Shown here: one piece after another, positions 1 to 9,393 of the stretch
How positions within the stretch are numbered: the first letter of the stretch is position 1
How the letters are laid out: each line of letters begins with the position of its first letter
Origin: Rubrobacter xylanophilus DSM 9941
GTDB lineage: Bacteria > Actinomycetota > Rubrobacteria > Rubrobacterales > Rubrobacteraceae
NCBI RefSeq assembly: GCF_000014185.1
Contig: NC_008148.1
Span: 1,406,001 to 1,470,000, forward strand
Direction of reading: 5' to 3'
Length of the DNA stretch: 64,000 bases
Translations under genes and position numbers: made by a program
Notes under the pieces: generated by a model
What the model was told of the DNA's origin: nothing
The model's input: only the letters and a program-made list of their open reading frames with translations
The model's database searches: none

Positions 1-1
1 C

Positions 2-328
2 AGCAGCGTGGTCGGTTTGGTGGGCAACGCCGGGCAGGCCAACTACGCCGCCTCCAAGGCCGGGATCATCGGCTTCACCAAGAGCGTGGCGCGGGAGGTC
101 GCCCAGCGCGGCATCACCGTCAACGCCGTGGCGCCCGGGTACGTGGAGACCGAGCTCACCGGCGGCCTCCCGGAGGACATAAAGCGGGGCATCCTCGCCC
201 AGACCCCGGCCGGGCGCTTCGGGGAGCCCGGGGAGGTCGCGGAGGTCGTCGCCTTTCTGGCCGGGGAGGGGGCCGGCTACGTAACCGGACAGACCATCGC
301 CGTCGACGGCGGCATGACCATGCACTAG
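2..328 (+). CDS. fabG: 3-oxoacyl-ACP reductase, C-terminal part
   Basis: This is the end of a short-chain dehydrogenase/reductase; the start lies off the left edge. FabG reduces 3-oxoacyl-ACP with NADPH in each round of fatty-acid elongation. The visible part holds the catalytic Tyr-x-x-x-Lys in YAASKAG, preceded by the serine strand SSVVGLVGNAGQ, and ends with the family's usual GQTIAVDGGMTMH tail. acpP and fabF follow, which supports FabG over a catabolic SDR. The reading frame is open to the first bases of the window. Confidence 0.93.
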   Translation, partial: SSVVGLVGNAGQANYAASKAGIIGFTKSVAREVAQRGITVNAVAPGYVETELTGGLPEDIKRGILAQTPAGRFGEPGEVAEVVAFLAGEGAGYVTGQTIAVDGGMTMH

Positions 329-340
329 CGCAATTTGAGT

Positions 341-365
341 TACACTACGCGCTATGCCAGCATAG
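341..365 (+). promoter_or_regulatory. Candidate -10 and inverted repeat upstream of acpP
   Basis: In the fabG-acpP gap there is a -10-like TACACT (341-346) followed by a perfect inverted repeat CTATGC-CA-GCATAG (352-365), which would sit at the transcription start. No convincing -35 is visible. The arrangement resembles an operator for a repressor of fatty-acid genes, but no regulator is known from this window. Confidence 0.3.
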
Positions 366-404
366 AGATTGAGGTTGTGCCCGTAGGATAGGAGAGGAGA
401 GGAT

Positions 405-650
405 TTGGATCGCGAAGAGATACTGCAGAAGATCCAGGAGATAACCGCCGACCGGCTCGGCGTCGACGAGAGCGAGGTCACGCCCGAAGCCTCCTTCAGG
501 GAGGATCTGGAGGCCGACTCGCTCGACCTCGTCGAGCTCATCATGGAGCTCGAGGAGGCCTTCGGCATGGAGATCCCCGACGAGGAGGCCGAGAAGATCA
601 CCACCGTCGAGGAGGCCGTCGACTACGTGGTGGAGCACCAGACCGCGTGA
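405..650 (+). CDS. acpP: Acyl carrier protein
   Basis: Small acidic carrier of 81 residues that holds growing acyl chains on a 4'-phosphopantetheine arm. The attachment serine is Ser39 in the classic DSLDLVE motif, and the four-helix pattern and length are normal for AcpP. The start is TTG, chosen because a purine-rich Shine-Dalgarno run (aggagaggagagg) lies directly upstream and the N-terminus [10 protein letters not shown] matches the family. It lies between fabG and fabF and overlaps fabF by 4 nt, so the two are probably translationally coupled. Confidence 0.97.
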   Translation: MDREEILQKIQEITADRLGVDESEVTPEASFREDLEADSLDLVELIMELEEAFGMEIPDEEAEKITTVEEAVDYVVEHQTA

Positions 651-1894
651 GCTCCACCGGCAACGGCCACGCGCTCATAACGGGCCTCGGGGCGGTGACC
701 CCGCTGGGCAGCGGGGTGGAGAACTTCTGGGACGCCGCCCTGCACGGCAAGAGCGGGATAGGGGAGATAACCCTCTTCGACCCCTCGCCCTACCCCTCCC
801 GGATCGCCGGTGAGTGCCGGGACTTCGACCCGACCGACTACATGAGCCGCAAGGAGGCCCGCCGGATGGACCGCTACGGTCAGTTCGGCGTGGCCGCCGG
901 CATCGAGGCGGCGCAGCACGCCGGCATCGTGGACATCGTCCGCAGGAGGCCCGAGCGGGTGGCGATAGTCATCGGCAGCGGGATCGGCGGGATCTCCACC
1001 TGGGAGCGCGAGTACCGGGTGCTGCACGAGCGGGGGCCGGGGAGGGTGAGCCCCTTCCTGATCACCATGATGGTCCCGAACATGGCCGCCGGGCAGCTGG
1101 CGATCATGCTGGGGGCCACCGGCCCCACCCAGTGCCCGGTGCTGGCCTGCGCCACCGGCGGCGAGGCGATAGCCGAGGGGCTCGAGCTGATCCGGCGGGG
1201 CGACGCCGACGTGGTGATCGCCGGCTCCTCGGAGGCCCCGATCACGCCGCTCTCCATGGCGGGCTTCTGCGCGATCCGGGCGGTGAGCCGCCGGAACGAG
1301 GAGCCGCACCGGGCCAGCCGCCCCTTCGACGCCGGTCGCGACGGCTTCGTGATGAGCGAGGGGGCTGGGGCGATGGTGCTGGAGAGCCCGGAGCACGCCG
1401 AGCGCCGGGGCGCTGAGCCGATAGCCGCCGTGGCCGGCTACGGCCGGACCACCGACGCCTACCACGTGACCGCCCCCGACGAGCAGGGGCGCGGGGTGGA
1501 GCGGGCCATCCGGCTCGCCCTGGAGGACGCGGGGATGTCGCCCGAGGACGTCGGGCACGTCAACGCCCACGCCACCGCCACCCCCACGGGCGACGGCCCC
1601 GAGACCCGGGCCATAGCGCGGGTCGTGCCGCACGCCCACGTCTCCGGGACGAAGTCCATGACCGGCCACTCCTTCGGGGCCGTGGGCACGACGGAGGGGA
1701 TAATGTGCGCCCTGGCGCTCAAGCACAAGGTCGTCCCCCCGACCATAAACCTGGAGAGGGTGGCCGACGACTGCGAGCGGCTGAACTACGTGGGGCCCGA
1801 GGCCCGGCGCGTCCCGGACCTGAAGGGCGCCATCTCCAACTCCATGGGGTTCGGCGGGCACAACGTGGTTGTGGCGTTCAGGAGCGTGGAATAG
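647..1894 (+). CDS. fabF: 3-oxoacyl-ACP synthase II
   Basis: Beta-ketoacyl-ACP synthase of the FabF class, 415 residues, which condenses malonyl-ACP with acyl-ACP. The Cys-His-His triad is visible: Cys168 in VLACATGG, His308 in [11 protein letters not shown] and His341 in KSMTGHSFG, with the lysine of that last motif also present. The GTG start overlaps the acpP stop as GTGA. Length and thiolase fold are normal. KAS I (FabB) is unlikely because FabF is the usual partner of this acpP context. Confidence 0.97.
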   Translation: MSSTGNGHALITGLGAVTPLGSGVENFWDAALHGKSGIGEITLFDPSPYPSRIAGECRDFDPTDYMSRKEARRMDRYGQFGVAAGIEAAQHAGIVDIVRRRPERVAIVIGSGIGGISTWEREYRVLHERGPGRVSPFLITMMVPNMAAGQLAIMLGATGPTQCPVLACATGGEAIAEGLELIRRGDADVVIAGSSEAPITPLSMAGFCAIRAVSRRNEEPHRASRPFDAGRDGFVMSEGAGAMVLESPEHAERRGAEPIAAVAGYGRTTDAYHVTAPDEQGRGVERAIRLALEDAGMSPEDVGHVNAHATATPTGDGPETRAIARVVPHAHVSGTKSMTGHSFGAVGTTEGIMCALALKHKVVPPTINLERVADDCERLNYVGPEARRVPDLKGAISNSMGFGGHNVVVAFRSVE

Positions 1895-1910
1895 TAACAT
1901 AGCAACCGGA

Positions 1911-2570
1911 ATGTCTATAAAAGAGCTCATAGAGATACTGCCCGACCCGCTGCGCAAGCGCGCGCTGACGCACCCGAGCGTAGCCGACCCCTACCACTCC
2001 AACGGCAGGCTGGAGTTCCTCGGCGACTCCATCCTGAACCACAGGGTGGCGGAGCTCGTCTTCCACAGCTACCCGGAGCTTTTGGAGGGGGATCTCACCC
2101 GGATCCGGGCCCACCTGGTCAGGAAGTCCTTCCTGGCCTCCGTCGGCCGGAGCGAGGGGCTCGAGGAGATGATCGAGAGCTCCGTGATAAACGACTCGGT
2201 GATCGCCGACACGGTCGAGGCGATCATCGGGGCCGCCTACCTCATAGACAAGAATCTCGTCCTGCGGACGATAGACGAGATCTTCAACCCGGCCGAGGTG
2301 GATACCGACGAGCTGCGGGACTGGAAGACGCTCCTGCAGGAGACGCTGCAGGCCGAGGGGCTCCGGCCCACCTACCGGGTGATCTCCAAGCAGGGGCCGC
2401 CACACCGGCCCGTTTTTATCTCCGGCGTCTCGGTGGACGGCGAGGAGGTGGCCACCGGCCGGGGCAGCTCGATCAAGCAGAGCGAGCAGGCCGCCGCCCG
2501 GGCCGCGCTCGAGATCCTCGGCGTCAGGCCCCTGCCGCGCTCGCCGGTCGAGGTGCACGTCGGGGCCTGA
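1911..2570 (+). CDS. rnc: Ribonuclease III
   Basis: Double-strand-specific endoribonuclease of 219 residues, acting in rRNA and mRNA processing. The catalytic domain shows the signature GRLEFLGDS with Glu35 and Asp39, and the second acidic pair Asp100 and Glu103 in ADTVEAIIGAAY. A double-stranded RNA-binding domain fills residues ~140-210, ending in SEQAAARAALEILG. I placed the start at the ATG 16 nt after fabF; an in-frame upstream GTG would lie inside fabF. fabF-rnc-smc order is common in Gram-positive genomes. Confidence 0.95.
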   Translation: MSIKELIEILPDPLRKRALTHPSVADPYHSNGRLEFLGDSILNHRVAELVFHSYPELLEGDLTRIRAHLVRKSFLASVGRSEGLEEMIESSVINDSVIADTVEAIIGAAYLIDKNLVLRTIDEIFNPAEVDTDELRDWKTLLQETLQAEGLRPTYRVISKQGPPHRPVFISGVSVDGEEVATGRGSSIKQSEQAAARAALEILGVRPLPRSPVEVHVGA

Positions 2571-2605
2571 GGGCCCCGCCCCTCGCCCGAAGCTCCCCGC
2601 AGGCC

Positions 2606-2621
2606 CGGCGAACGCCGTTTT
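2606..2621 (+). terminator. Weak hairpin with T4 after rnc
   Basis: CGGC-GAAC-GCCG followed by TTTT, about 35 nt after the rnc stop. The four-pair stem and short T run make it a weak terminator at best, but it sits just before a candidate smc promoter. Confidence 0.3.
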
Positions 2622-2658
2622 GCTGGGCTTTTCTTGTGCTTTTGGGGTGCGGGTTGCG

Positions 2659-2664
2659 TACAAT
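2659..2664 (+). promoter_or_regulatory. Candidate smc -10 (near-leaderless)
   Basis: TACAAT lies 12 nt before the smc ATG. Transcription starting about 7 nt downstream would leave a leader of only some 6 nt, and no Shine-Dalgarno sequence precedes the ATG. The best -35 match (TTGTGC at 2634) is 19 nt away, so the promoter is only moderately supported. Confidence 0.4.
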
Positions 2665-2676
2665 GGTCCGCTATAG

Positions 2677-5600
2677 ATGCTCTCGGCGATCTACATCAAG
2701 GGCTTCAAGACCTTTGCGCGGCCGGTGCGGATGCCCCTCGAGCCTGGGGTCACGGCGATCGTGGGCCCCAACGGCTCGGGCAAGAGCAACATAACCGACG
2801 CTGTTCTCTTCGCGCTCGGGGAGCAGAGCCCGGGGGTGCTGCGGGCCGGGGGGATGTCCGACCTGATCTTTGCGGGCTCGGAGTCGCTCCCGGCGGCGAA
2901 CGCGGCGGAGGTGACGCTCGTCCTGGACAACTCGGGCGGCGAGATCTCGCTCCCCTACGGGGAGGTGGCTATCTCGCGCCGGATCTCGCGCGACGGCAGG
3001 ACGGAGTACCGGGTGGGCGGTGCGCGGGCGCGGCTGGCCGACGTGCGGGTGGTGGCGGGCGAGGCCGGGCTCGGCAGGCACAGCATCCTGCGGCAGGGCG
3101 CGGTGGACGCGATCGTGGCGGGCGGGGCGGCGGCCTGCCGCCAGGCCCTGGAGGAGTCGGCCGGCCTGGGCGTCTACCGGCGCCGGAGGCTCGCCGCGGC
3201 CCGCCGGCTGGAGAAGGCCGCCGGCCAGCTGGAGCGGACGCGGCAGCTGGAGGCCAGCCTCGCCGAGCAGCTGCGCCGGATAGAGCGCGAGGCCGGGGCG
3301 GCGCGGGAGTACCGGCGGCTGGAGTCCCGCTACAGGGAGCTCTCGCTCGCCAGGCTGCACAGGGAGGCGTCCGGGGGGGCGCAGGACCGGCTGCGGCGCC
3401 GGCTCGAGGAGGCGGAGGCCCGCATCCGGGAGCTCGCCGCCGGGAGGGAGCGGCTGCGTTCCGAAGAAGAGCGCCTCGGGCAGGATCTGGGCTCGCTGGA
3501 GAAGGGCCTGCGCGAAACGGAGGCCGCGCTCGACGCTCTGGAGGAGGCCTCCGAGGCGCTCCGGACGGCGGCGGCGCGCCTGGACCGCAACCTGTTCAGG
3601 GCCGAGGGGGCCCTCGGGCGGCGGGCGGAACTTGGCCGGGCCGCCGGGCGCCTCGGGGCGGGCCTGCGGCGTCTGGACGAAGAGCTCTCGCGCCTGGAAG
3701 GGGAGCTCTCCGCCGCAGAGGAGGAGCGGCGCCGGCTCCATGAGGCCGTGGACCGGCGCCGCACGGAGGCCGAGGCGGCCCGGCGCGCGGCCGGGGAGCT
3801 CACCGCGGAGCACGGCCGGGCCCGGGCGGAGCTGGAGGCCACCCGCGCCCGTCTGGCGGGGCTCCGCCCGGCGGCTTCTCCGCCGCTCGGCGGGGAGGAG
3901 CTGCAACGTCTCCGCGCGCTGCTGCGCTCCCTCGAAGAGACGGCGCTTGCGGAGGCGCCGGGGCCCTCCGGGGACCTGCGCCGCAGGGCGGAGGAGCTGG
4001 GCCTCGAGGCCAGCCGCCGGGAGGGGGCCCTCGCCGCCGCCGTGGGGAGGCGGGAGGCGCTGGTGCGGTCTCTCAGGCGCTCCGTGGAGGGGCGCGGCGG
4101 CCCCCGCCCCCGGCTGCACCAGGTGATCCGGGCGCGCCCCGGCTTCGAGCTGGCCGTGGAGGCCGCGCTGGGGGAGCTCGCCGGCGGCCTTCTGGCCCGG
4201 GACGTCGGGGAGGGGGTGGAGCTCCTCTCCGGCGGCGAGCGGGTGAGCGTGCGGCTCGACGCCGAGGGGCTGGCCGAGCACGGCGCGGCCCCCGGCATCC
4301 CGCTGCTCCGCTGCGTGGAGGTGCTGGACCCCGCCTACGCCGACGCCGTGGAGCGCCTGCTCGGCGGGGTGTACGTGGTGGAGGACCCGGTCTCGGACCG
4401 CCCCGCGAACGGGCACGTCGCCGTGACCCGGGGCGGCCTCCGCCTCACCCGCACCAGCGTGAGCCTCGCCGCAGGGGAGGGCATCTTCGAGCGCGAGGCG
4501 CGCCTGGCCGGGGAGGAGGCGCTCCTGGGGGAGCTGGAGCGGGGGCCCGGGGAGATGCTGCGCTCGGCGCGCGAGGAGATCTCGGCGGCCGCCGGGAGGG
4601 TCGAAGCCCTCGAGGAGCGCCTCGGGAGGCTCGCTTCGGCCCGCGCCAGGGCTCTCTCGGCCCGCAACCTCCTGCTCCGGGAGGCCCGCCGGCGCCTCGA
4701 TCGGGCCCGGCGAGATCTGGAGGAGGCGCGCCGGCGCGAGCGCGAGCTCGCCGGCCTGCGGGAGGCCCTCGGCCGCGGGGAGAGGGCCCTCCGCGCGCTG
4801 GAGGAGCGGCTGCGCGCCTCCCGGGCGGCGCACGAGCGGGCCGCCTCCCAACTCGAGGCCGCGCGCGCCGAAGAGGAGGGGTGCCGGCTGCGCCTGCGCC
4901 GGACGAGGAACGCCCTCTCCGAGGGCCTGCGCCGGAGGGAGAGGATGCGCTCCGCCCTGCGGCGTCTGGAGGAGACCCCGGCCGGAACCCCGCAGCGGCT
5001 GCTGGCCGCCGGTCGCCGCGCGTCCGCCGCCGCCGCGCGCCTCTCCTCCGCGGCTCGGGGGCGGCGGGGCGACCTGCGGCTGCGGCGGGCCTCGCAGTCC
5101 GAGACCCACCGGCGCCTCTCCTCCGAGCACGGCTCCCTCGGGCGCCGGATCGCCGGGCTGCAGGCCGAGCTCGAGGCCGCCCGGGAGGACGCTGGACGGC
5201 TCCGGGAGGCGCTGCGGCGCGCCCGGGAGACCGCCGAGGCAGCGGTCGAGGAGATGCGCGAGGAGTGGGGGGCCACCCCCGAAGAGGCCCGCCGCTGCGC
5301 CGAAAAAAACGCGGGCGACGTCTCGGGCGAGCTGCGGCAGCTCGCCCGCCGGCTGAAGCGCTTCGGGGACGTCAACCTGCTCGCCCTCTCCCAGGAGGGG
5401 GAGCTGCGCGAGCGCTACGCCTTCGTGGCCGGGCAGCGCGCCGACGCCGAGGAGGCCGCCGGCAACCTCAACCGCATAATACGAGAGATAGACCGGAAGA
5501 TCGAAGCCCGCTTCTCCGAGACCTTCGAGCGCGTGCGCGCCACCTTCGGGGAGATGGTGCCCCGGATGCTGGAGGGCGCCTCGGGGGCGCTGGAGCTCAC

Positions 5601-5952
5601 GGAGGAGGGGGTCGAGATCGGGGTGCGGCTCGGACGCAAGGGGCGGCGGCCCATCCGGGTGCTCTCGGGGGGCGAGCGTTCGCTGCTGGCCCTGGCCTTT
5701 CTGTTCAGCATCCTGCTCAGCCGGGGCGGCTCCTCCCGCACCTTCTGCATCCTGGACGAGGCCGAGGCCGCGCTCGACGACATCAACCTGGCCCGCTTTC
5801 TTTCTGTGGTAGACTCTCAGCGGGAGAACGGCCAGTTTCTGCTGGTCACCCACCAGAAGCGCACGATGGCCGCGGCGGACGTCCTGTACGGAACGGCGCA
5901 GGACGCCTCCGGGGCCACCGTGGTCGTGTCCAAGCGGTTGCAGGGAGACTAG
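2677..5952 (+). CDS. smc: Chromosome segregation ATPase SMC
   Basis: SMC of 1091 residues, which condenses and aligns the chromosome arms with ScpA and ScpB; both partners are encoded near the right end of this window. The N-terminal head has Walker A GPNGSGKS at residues 30-37. Two long Arg/Glu/Ala-rich coiled coils flank a hinge at ~470-600. The C-terminal head carries the ABC signature LSGGERSLLALAF and Walker B CILDEAEAALDD, where many relatives have DEVEAALDD. It is somewhat shorter than the common ~1180 residues, probably from shorter coils. ftsY starts 20 nt downstream. Confidence 0.97.
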   Translation: MLSAIYIKGFKTFARPVRMPLEPGVTAIVGPNGSGKSNITDAVLFALGEQSPGVLRAGGMSDLIFAGSESLPAANAAEVTLVLDNSGGEISLPYGEVAISRRISRDGRTEYRVGGARARLADVRVVAGEAGLGRHSILRQGAVDAIVAGGAAACRQALEESAGLGVYRRRRLAAARRLEKAAGQLERTRQLEASLAEQLRRIEREAGAAREYRRLESRYRELSLARLHREASGGAQDRLRRRLEEAEARIRELAAGRERLRSEEERLGQDLGSLEKGLRETEAALDALEEASEALRTAAARLDRNLFRAEGALGRRAELGRAAGRLGAGLRRLDEELSRLEGELSAAEEERRRLHEAVDRRRTEAEAARRAAGELTAEHGRARAELEATRARLAGLRPAASPPLGGEELQRLRALLRSLEETALAEAPGPSGDLRRRAEELGLEASRREGALAAAVGRREALVRSLRRSVEGRGGPRPRLHQVIRARPGFELAVEAALGELAGGLLARDVGEGVELLSGGERVSVRLDAEGLAEHGAAPGIPLLRCVEVLDPAYADAVERLLGGVYVVEDPVSDRPANGHVAVTRGGLRLTRTSVSLAAGEGIFEREARLAGEEALLGELERGPGEMLRSAREEISAAAGRVEALEERLGRLASARARALSARNLLLREARRRLDRARRDLEEARRRERELAGLREALGRGERALRALEERLRASRAAHERAASQLEAARAEEEGCRLRLRRTRNALSEGLRRRERMRSALRRLEETPAGTPQRLLAAGRRASAAAARLSSAARGRRGDLRLRRASQSETHRRLSSEHGSLGRRIAGLQAELEAAREDAGRLREALRRARETAEAAVEEMREEWGATPEEARRCAEKNAGDVSGELRQLARRLKRFGDVNLLALSQEGELRERYAFVAGQRADAEEAAGNLNRIIREIDRKIEARFSETFERVRATFGEMVPRMLEGASGALELTEEGVEIGVRLGRKGRRPIRVLSGGERSLLALAFLFSILLSRGGSSRTFCILDEAEAALDDINLARFLSVVDSQRENGQFLLVTHQKRTMAAADVLYGTAQDASGATVVVSKRLQGD
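5473..5482 (+). repeat. CGCATAATAC motif in smc
   Basis: One of eight intragenic copies of CATAATAC in the window, here read in frame as Arg-Ile-Ile. No clear change in G/C strand bias surrounds this copy. It lies 500 nt before ftsY. Confidence 0.5.
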
Positions 5953-5972
5953 AGGTCTAAGAGACATCTTCT

Positions 5973-7019
5973 ATGGGACGCTCTTGGCGGAACTTCTTCA
6001 GGCGAGGAAAAGAGGAGCGGCAGGAGGAGGAAGAGCGGCGCCCGGCCGTCGCCACCGAGGAGAAGGAGGAGGCCCCTCCGGCGGGTGAGGCCGCCCCCTC
6101 GGAGCCCTCCGGCGGGTGGTTCGGCCGGCTGCGGCGGGGGCTGCGGCGCAGCCGGGAGTCCGTGGTCGGGCAGCTCAACGCCGCGGTCGCCGAGTTCAGG
6201 GACGCGGGCGACGAGGAGTTCTGGGAGAGGGTCGAGGAGATCCTCATAGCCTCCGACGTCGGGGTGCCCACCACCGCCAAGCTCGTGCAGCGGCTCGAGC
6301 AGGAGGCGCTGGAGAAGAACATCACGGGCGCCGGGGAGCTGCGCCGGCTGCTCGTCGAGCACGCCGCGCGCATGCTCGAGGGGCCGGTGGAGATAGACCT
6401 CTCGCACCGGCCGACCGTGATCCTCATGGTGGGGGTCAACGGCACCGGCAAGACCACGACCATCGGCAAGCTCGCCCGCCACCTGCCCGCCCGAAGCGTC
6501 ATGTTCGCCGCCGGGGACACCTTCCGGGCGGCGGCCATCGAGCAGCTCCAGAAGTGGGGCGAGCGGGTCGGGGCGCCCGTCGTGGCCCGCGAGCGGGGGG
6601 CCGATGCGGCGGCGGTCGCCCACGACGCGGTGGAGGCCGCCAAGCGGGAGGGCGTCGAGGTGCTCATCGTGGACACCGCGGGCCGGCTGCACACCAAGGT
6701 CAACCTCATGGCCGAGCTCGAGAAGGTGCGCCGGGTCATCGGGCGCCAGTTGCCCGGGGCGCCGCACGAGGTCCTGCTCACCGTGGACGCCACCACGGGG
6801 CAGAACGGGCTCAGGCAGGCCAGGATGTTCAAGGAGGTCGCCGGGGTGACCGGGGTGGTGCTCACCAAGCTCGACGGGACGGCCAAGGGCGGGATAGCGC
6901 TCGCCATCGCCGACGAGGTCGGTCTGCCCATCAAGCTCGTCTCCGTCGGGGAGGGGGTGGAGGATCTGCACCCCTTCGACGCCCGGCAGTTCGCGGAGGC
7001 CCTCTTCGGGGAGTTGTAG
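5973..7019 (+). CDS. ftsY: Signal recognition particle receptor FtsY
   Basis: SRP receptor GTPase of 348 residues that docks ribosome-SRP complexes at the membrane. An acidic and basic low-complexity A region (residues 1-~55) precedes the N domain. The G domain shows the P-loop GVNGTGKT near residue 154, then [20 protein letters not shown] and [10 protein letters not shown]. Closing residues [19 protein letters not shown] are typical of FtsY. The ffh gene starts 2 nt after its stop, so the GTPase pair that forms the targeting complex is made from one message. Confidence 0.97.
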   Translation: MGRSWRNFFRRGKEERQEEEERRPAVATEEKEEAPPAGEAAPSEPSGGWFGRLRRGLRRSRESVVGQLNAAVAEFRDAGDEEFWERVEEILIASDVGVPTTAKLVQRLEQEALEKNITGAGELRRLLVEHAARMLEGPVEIDLSHRPTVILMVGVNGTGKTTTIGKLARHLPARSVMFAAGDTFRAAAIEQLQKWGERVGAPVVARERGADAAAVAHDAVEAAKREGVEVLIVDTAGRLHTKVNLMAELEKVRRVIGRQLPGAPHEVLLTVDATTGQNGLRQARMFKEVAGVTGVVLTKLDGTAKGGIALAIADEVGLPIKLVSVGEGVEDLHPFDARQFAEALFGEL

Positions 7020-7021
7020 CG

Positions 7022-8353
7022 ATGTTCGATACCTTAAGCGAGAGGCTCAACACGGCGCTGGAGGGGGTCCGCGGGAGCGGTACCCTCACCGAGGAGCAGG
7101 TCAAGAAGGTGACCCGGGAGATAAGGCTCGCCCTGCTCGAGGCCGACGTCAACTACAACGTGGTCAAGGAGTTCGTCGGCCGGGTGCGGGAGCGGGCCAC
7201 CGGGGCGGAGGTCTCGAGGGCCCTCTCGCCGGGCCAGCAGGTGGTCAAGATCGTCAACGAGGAGCTGGCCAACCTCATGGGCGGGAGCGCCCACAAGCTC
7301 TCCTACGCCTCGCGGCCGCCGACCGTGGTGATGCTCGCCGGGCTCAACGGCCACGGCAAGACCACCGCGGCGGGCAAGCTCGCGCTCTTCGTGCGCAAGC
7401 AGGGCAAGAACCCCTTTCTGGTGGCCTGCGACACCTACCGGCCCGCGGCGGTGGACCAGCTCCGGCAGATCGGGCGCGAGCTCGGGGTGCCCGTCTACGA
7501 CGAGGGGACCGAGGCGCCGCCGGAGGAGATCGCCGAGCGCGGCGTCAGGGCCGCCCGCGACGGCGGCTACGACTTCGTCATCGTGGACACCGCGGGGCGG
7601 CAGGTCGTCGACACCGAGATGATGGAGGAGCTGGGGCGCGTTCGCCGCGCCTGCCGGCCGCACTCCGTGCTCCTCGTGCTCGACGTGGTGACCGGCCAGA
7701 CCGCCGTGGAGGTCGCGCAGGCCTTCCAGGAGTACGCCGACTTCGACGGCATGATCCTCACCAAGCTCGACGGCGACGCGCGCGGGGGGGCGGCGCTGTC
7801 GGTGGTCTCGGTCACCGGGCGGCCCATAAAGTTCGCCTCCGAGGGCGAGAAGATGAGCGAGTTCGACTACTTCTACCCCGACCGGATGGCGGGCCGCATC
7901 CTCGGGATGGGGGACGTGCTCACGCTCATCGAGAAGGCCGAGGCGCAGATGGACCGCCGGGAGGCCGAGGCGCAGAGCAAGAAGCTCATGGCGGGCAAGC
8001 TCACCTTCGAGGACTTTCTGCAGCAGATGCAGATGATCAAGCGCATGGGCCCGCTCTCCGGGATACTCGGCATGCTCCCGGGCATCGGCCAGCAACTCAA
8101 GGACGTCCAGATCGACGACCGGATGTTGAACCGGGTCGAGGCCATGATAACCTCCATGACGCCGCAGGAGCGGCGCAACCCCAAGCTGCTGCAGAACCCG
8201 AGCCGGGTGCGCAGGATCGCCCGCGGCAGCGGCACCTCGCCGCAGGACGTGCAGCGGCTGGTCAAGCAGTTCGGCGAGATGCAGAAGATGATGCGGCAGA
8301 TGGGCAAGGGCGGGATGCCGAGGATGCCCAAGATGCCGTTCGGCATGCGGTAA
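7022..8353 (+). CDS. ffh: Signal recognition particle protein Ffh
   Basis: SRP54 homologue of 443 residues that binds 4.5S RNA and signal sequences. The N domain is followed by a G domain with [20 protein letters not shown] and [10 protein letters not shown], and by a methionine-rich M domain ending in [17 protein letters not shown]. The P-loop reads GLNGHGKTT, with His where Ser, Ala or Thr is normal. The ATG 2 nt after ftsY is the start; the frame stays open upstream inside ftsY but that part is not Ffh. rpsP follows after 29 nt. Confidence 0.97.
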   Translation: MFDTLSERLNTALEGVRGSGTLTEEQVKKVTREIRLALLEADVNYNVVKEFVGRVRERATGAEVSRALSPGQQVVKIVNEELANLMGGSAHKLSYASRPPTVVMLAGLNGHGKTTAAGKLALFVRKQGKNPFLVACDTYRPAAVDQLRQIGRELGVPVYDEGTEAPPEEIAERGVRAARDGGYDFVIVDTAGRQVVDTEMMEELGRVRRACRPHSVLLVLDVVTGQTAVEVAQAFQEYADFDGMILTKLDGDARGGAALSVVSVTGRPIKFASEGEKMSEFDYFYPDRMAGRILGMGDVLTLIEKAEAQMDRREAEAQSKKLMAGKLTFEDFLQQMQMIKRMGPLSGILGMLPGIGQQLKDVQIDDRMLNRVEAMITSMTPQERRNPKLLQNPSRVRRIARGSGTSPQDVQRLVKQFGEMQKMMRQMGKGGMPRMPKMPFGMR

Positions 8354-8382
8354 GGACGCACGCGGAAGGAGGCGCGAGGAAG

Positions 8383-8640
8383 ATGGCGGTAAAGATCAGG
8401 CTCGCAAGGCACGGGGCCAAGGGCAAGCCCTTCTACAGGATCGTGGTGGCCGACGCGCGCAGCCCGCGCGACGGCAAGTTCATAGACCGGGTCGGCACCT
8501 ACGACCCGCGCAAGGAGCCCTCGGAGATAAAGGTGGACGCCGAGAAGGCGCGGGAGTGGCTCCGCAAGGGCGCCCAGCCCACCGACCAGGTGCGGAACCT
8601 GCTCAGGATCTCCGGGGTGCTGGAGGAGCAGAAGGGGTAG
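8383..8640 (+). CDS. rpsP: 30S ribosomal protein S16
   Basis: Small-subunit protein of 85 residues with the family N-terminus [24 protein letters not shown] and the [13 protein letters not shown] motif. A clear Shine-Dalgarno (aaggaggcgcgaggaag) precedes the ATG. It opens the conserved cluster rpsP-khpA-rimM-trmD-rplS that couples ribosome proteins with ribosome maturation and tRNA modification factors. Confidence 0.97.
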   Translation: MAVKIRLARHGAKGKPFYRIVVADARSPRDGKFIDRVGTYDPRKEPSEIKVDAEKAREWLRKGAQPTDQVRNLLRISGVLEEQKG

Positions 8641-8646
8641 GCGGCC

Positions 8647-8886
8647 GTGGAGCAGCTCGAGAACTTGCTCCGGGTGCTGGTCCGGCCGCTCGTGGAGCGG
8701 CCGGAGGAGGTCGAGGTCTCCGGCCGGGAGGAGGGCTCGCGGGTGCGCCTGACCCTCCGGGTGGCCGAGGAGGACATGGGCAGGGTGATCGGCCGGCAGG
8801 GCCGGACGATCAACGCGATCCGCAAGGTGGTGAAGGCCGCCTCGGTCCGGCTGGGCAAGCGGGTGAACGTGGAGGTCCCGGACTAG
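8647..8886 (+). CDS. khpA: KH-domain RNA-binding protein KhpA
   Basis: Single KH domain of 79 residues. The RNA-binding GxxG loop is GRQG in GRVIGRQGRTINAIRK. The GTG start follows rpsP by 6 nt. The position between S16 and RimM is the standard location of KhpA (YlqC), which in other Gram-positives pairs with KhpB/Jag and affects cell size and small-RNA function; that role here is inferred from the family. Confidence 0.92.
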   Translation: MEQLENLLRVLVRPLVERPEEVEVSGREEGSRVRLTLRVAEEDMGRVIGRQGRTINAIRKVVKAASVRLGKRVNVEVPD

Positions 8887-8893
8887 GCGCCCG

Positions 8894-9385
8894 GTGGGCG
8901 AGCTGGCCGACCCGGTCGTGATCGGCACCATCACCGCCCCCCACGGGGTGCGCGGCACGGTCAGGGTCCGGCCCGCCGGGGAGGGCCGGCACCTGCGCGA
9001 GGGCCTCTCCCCGCTCGTCGGCGGCAGGAGGCGCAGGATACTGCGGGCCCGCCGGACGCCGAAGGGCTTTCTGGTGGACCTCGAGGGCGTCCCGGACCGC
9101 TTTCGGGCCGCGGAGCTCAGGGGCGAGGACCTCCTGCTGGACCGCTCGGAGCTCGACGCCCCGGAGGAGGACGAGTTCTACGTGGCGGACCTGGTGGGCC
9201 TGGAGGCCGTGGACGAGCGCGGGGGGGCGCTCGGGGAGGTGATCGAGACCTTCCCCACCCCGGCGCACGAGGTGCTCGTGGTCCGGGGAGAGGGAGGGCT
9301 GCTGTACGTTCCGTTCACCCGGGAGCACGTGCCCGAGGTGGACCCGCGGGCGGGGCGGGCGGTCGTCCGGCCCCCCGAGGAGTAG
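8894..9385 (+). CDS. rimM: Ribosome maturation factor RimM
   Basis: 16S rRNA processing factor of 163 residues that binds S19 on the immature 30S head. It shows the N-terminal motif IGTITAPHGVRGTVRV and the PRC-barrel part with YVADLVGLEAVDE, followed by TPAHEVLVV and PFTREHVPEVD. The start is GTG, 7 nt after khpA. Its neighbours rpsP and trmD are the usual partners. Confidence 0.95.
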   Translation: MGELADPVVIGTITAPHGVRGTVRVRPAGEGRHLREGLSPLVGGRRRRILRARRTPKGFLVDLEGVPDRFRAAELRGEDLLLDRSELDAPEEDEFYVADLVGLEAVDERGGALGEVIETFPTPAHEVLVVRGEGGLLYVPFTREHVPEVDPRAGRAVVRPPEE

Positions 9386-9393
9386 ACCGGCCG

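Noticed and set aside
2671-5967. A 1098-codon open frame on the minus strand opposite smc
   Set aside because: It is low-complexity Pro/Leu/Gly/Arg sequence caused by high-GC codon bias on the other strand; smc is unmistakable.
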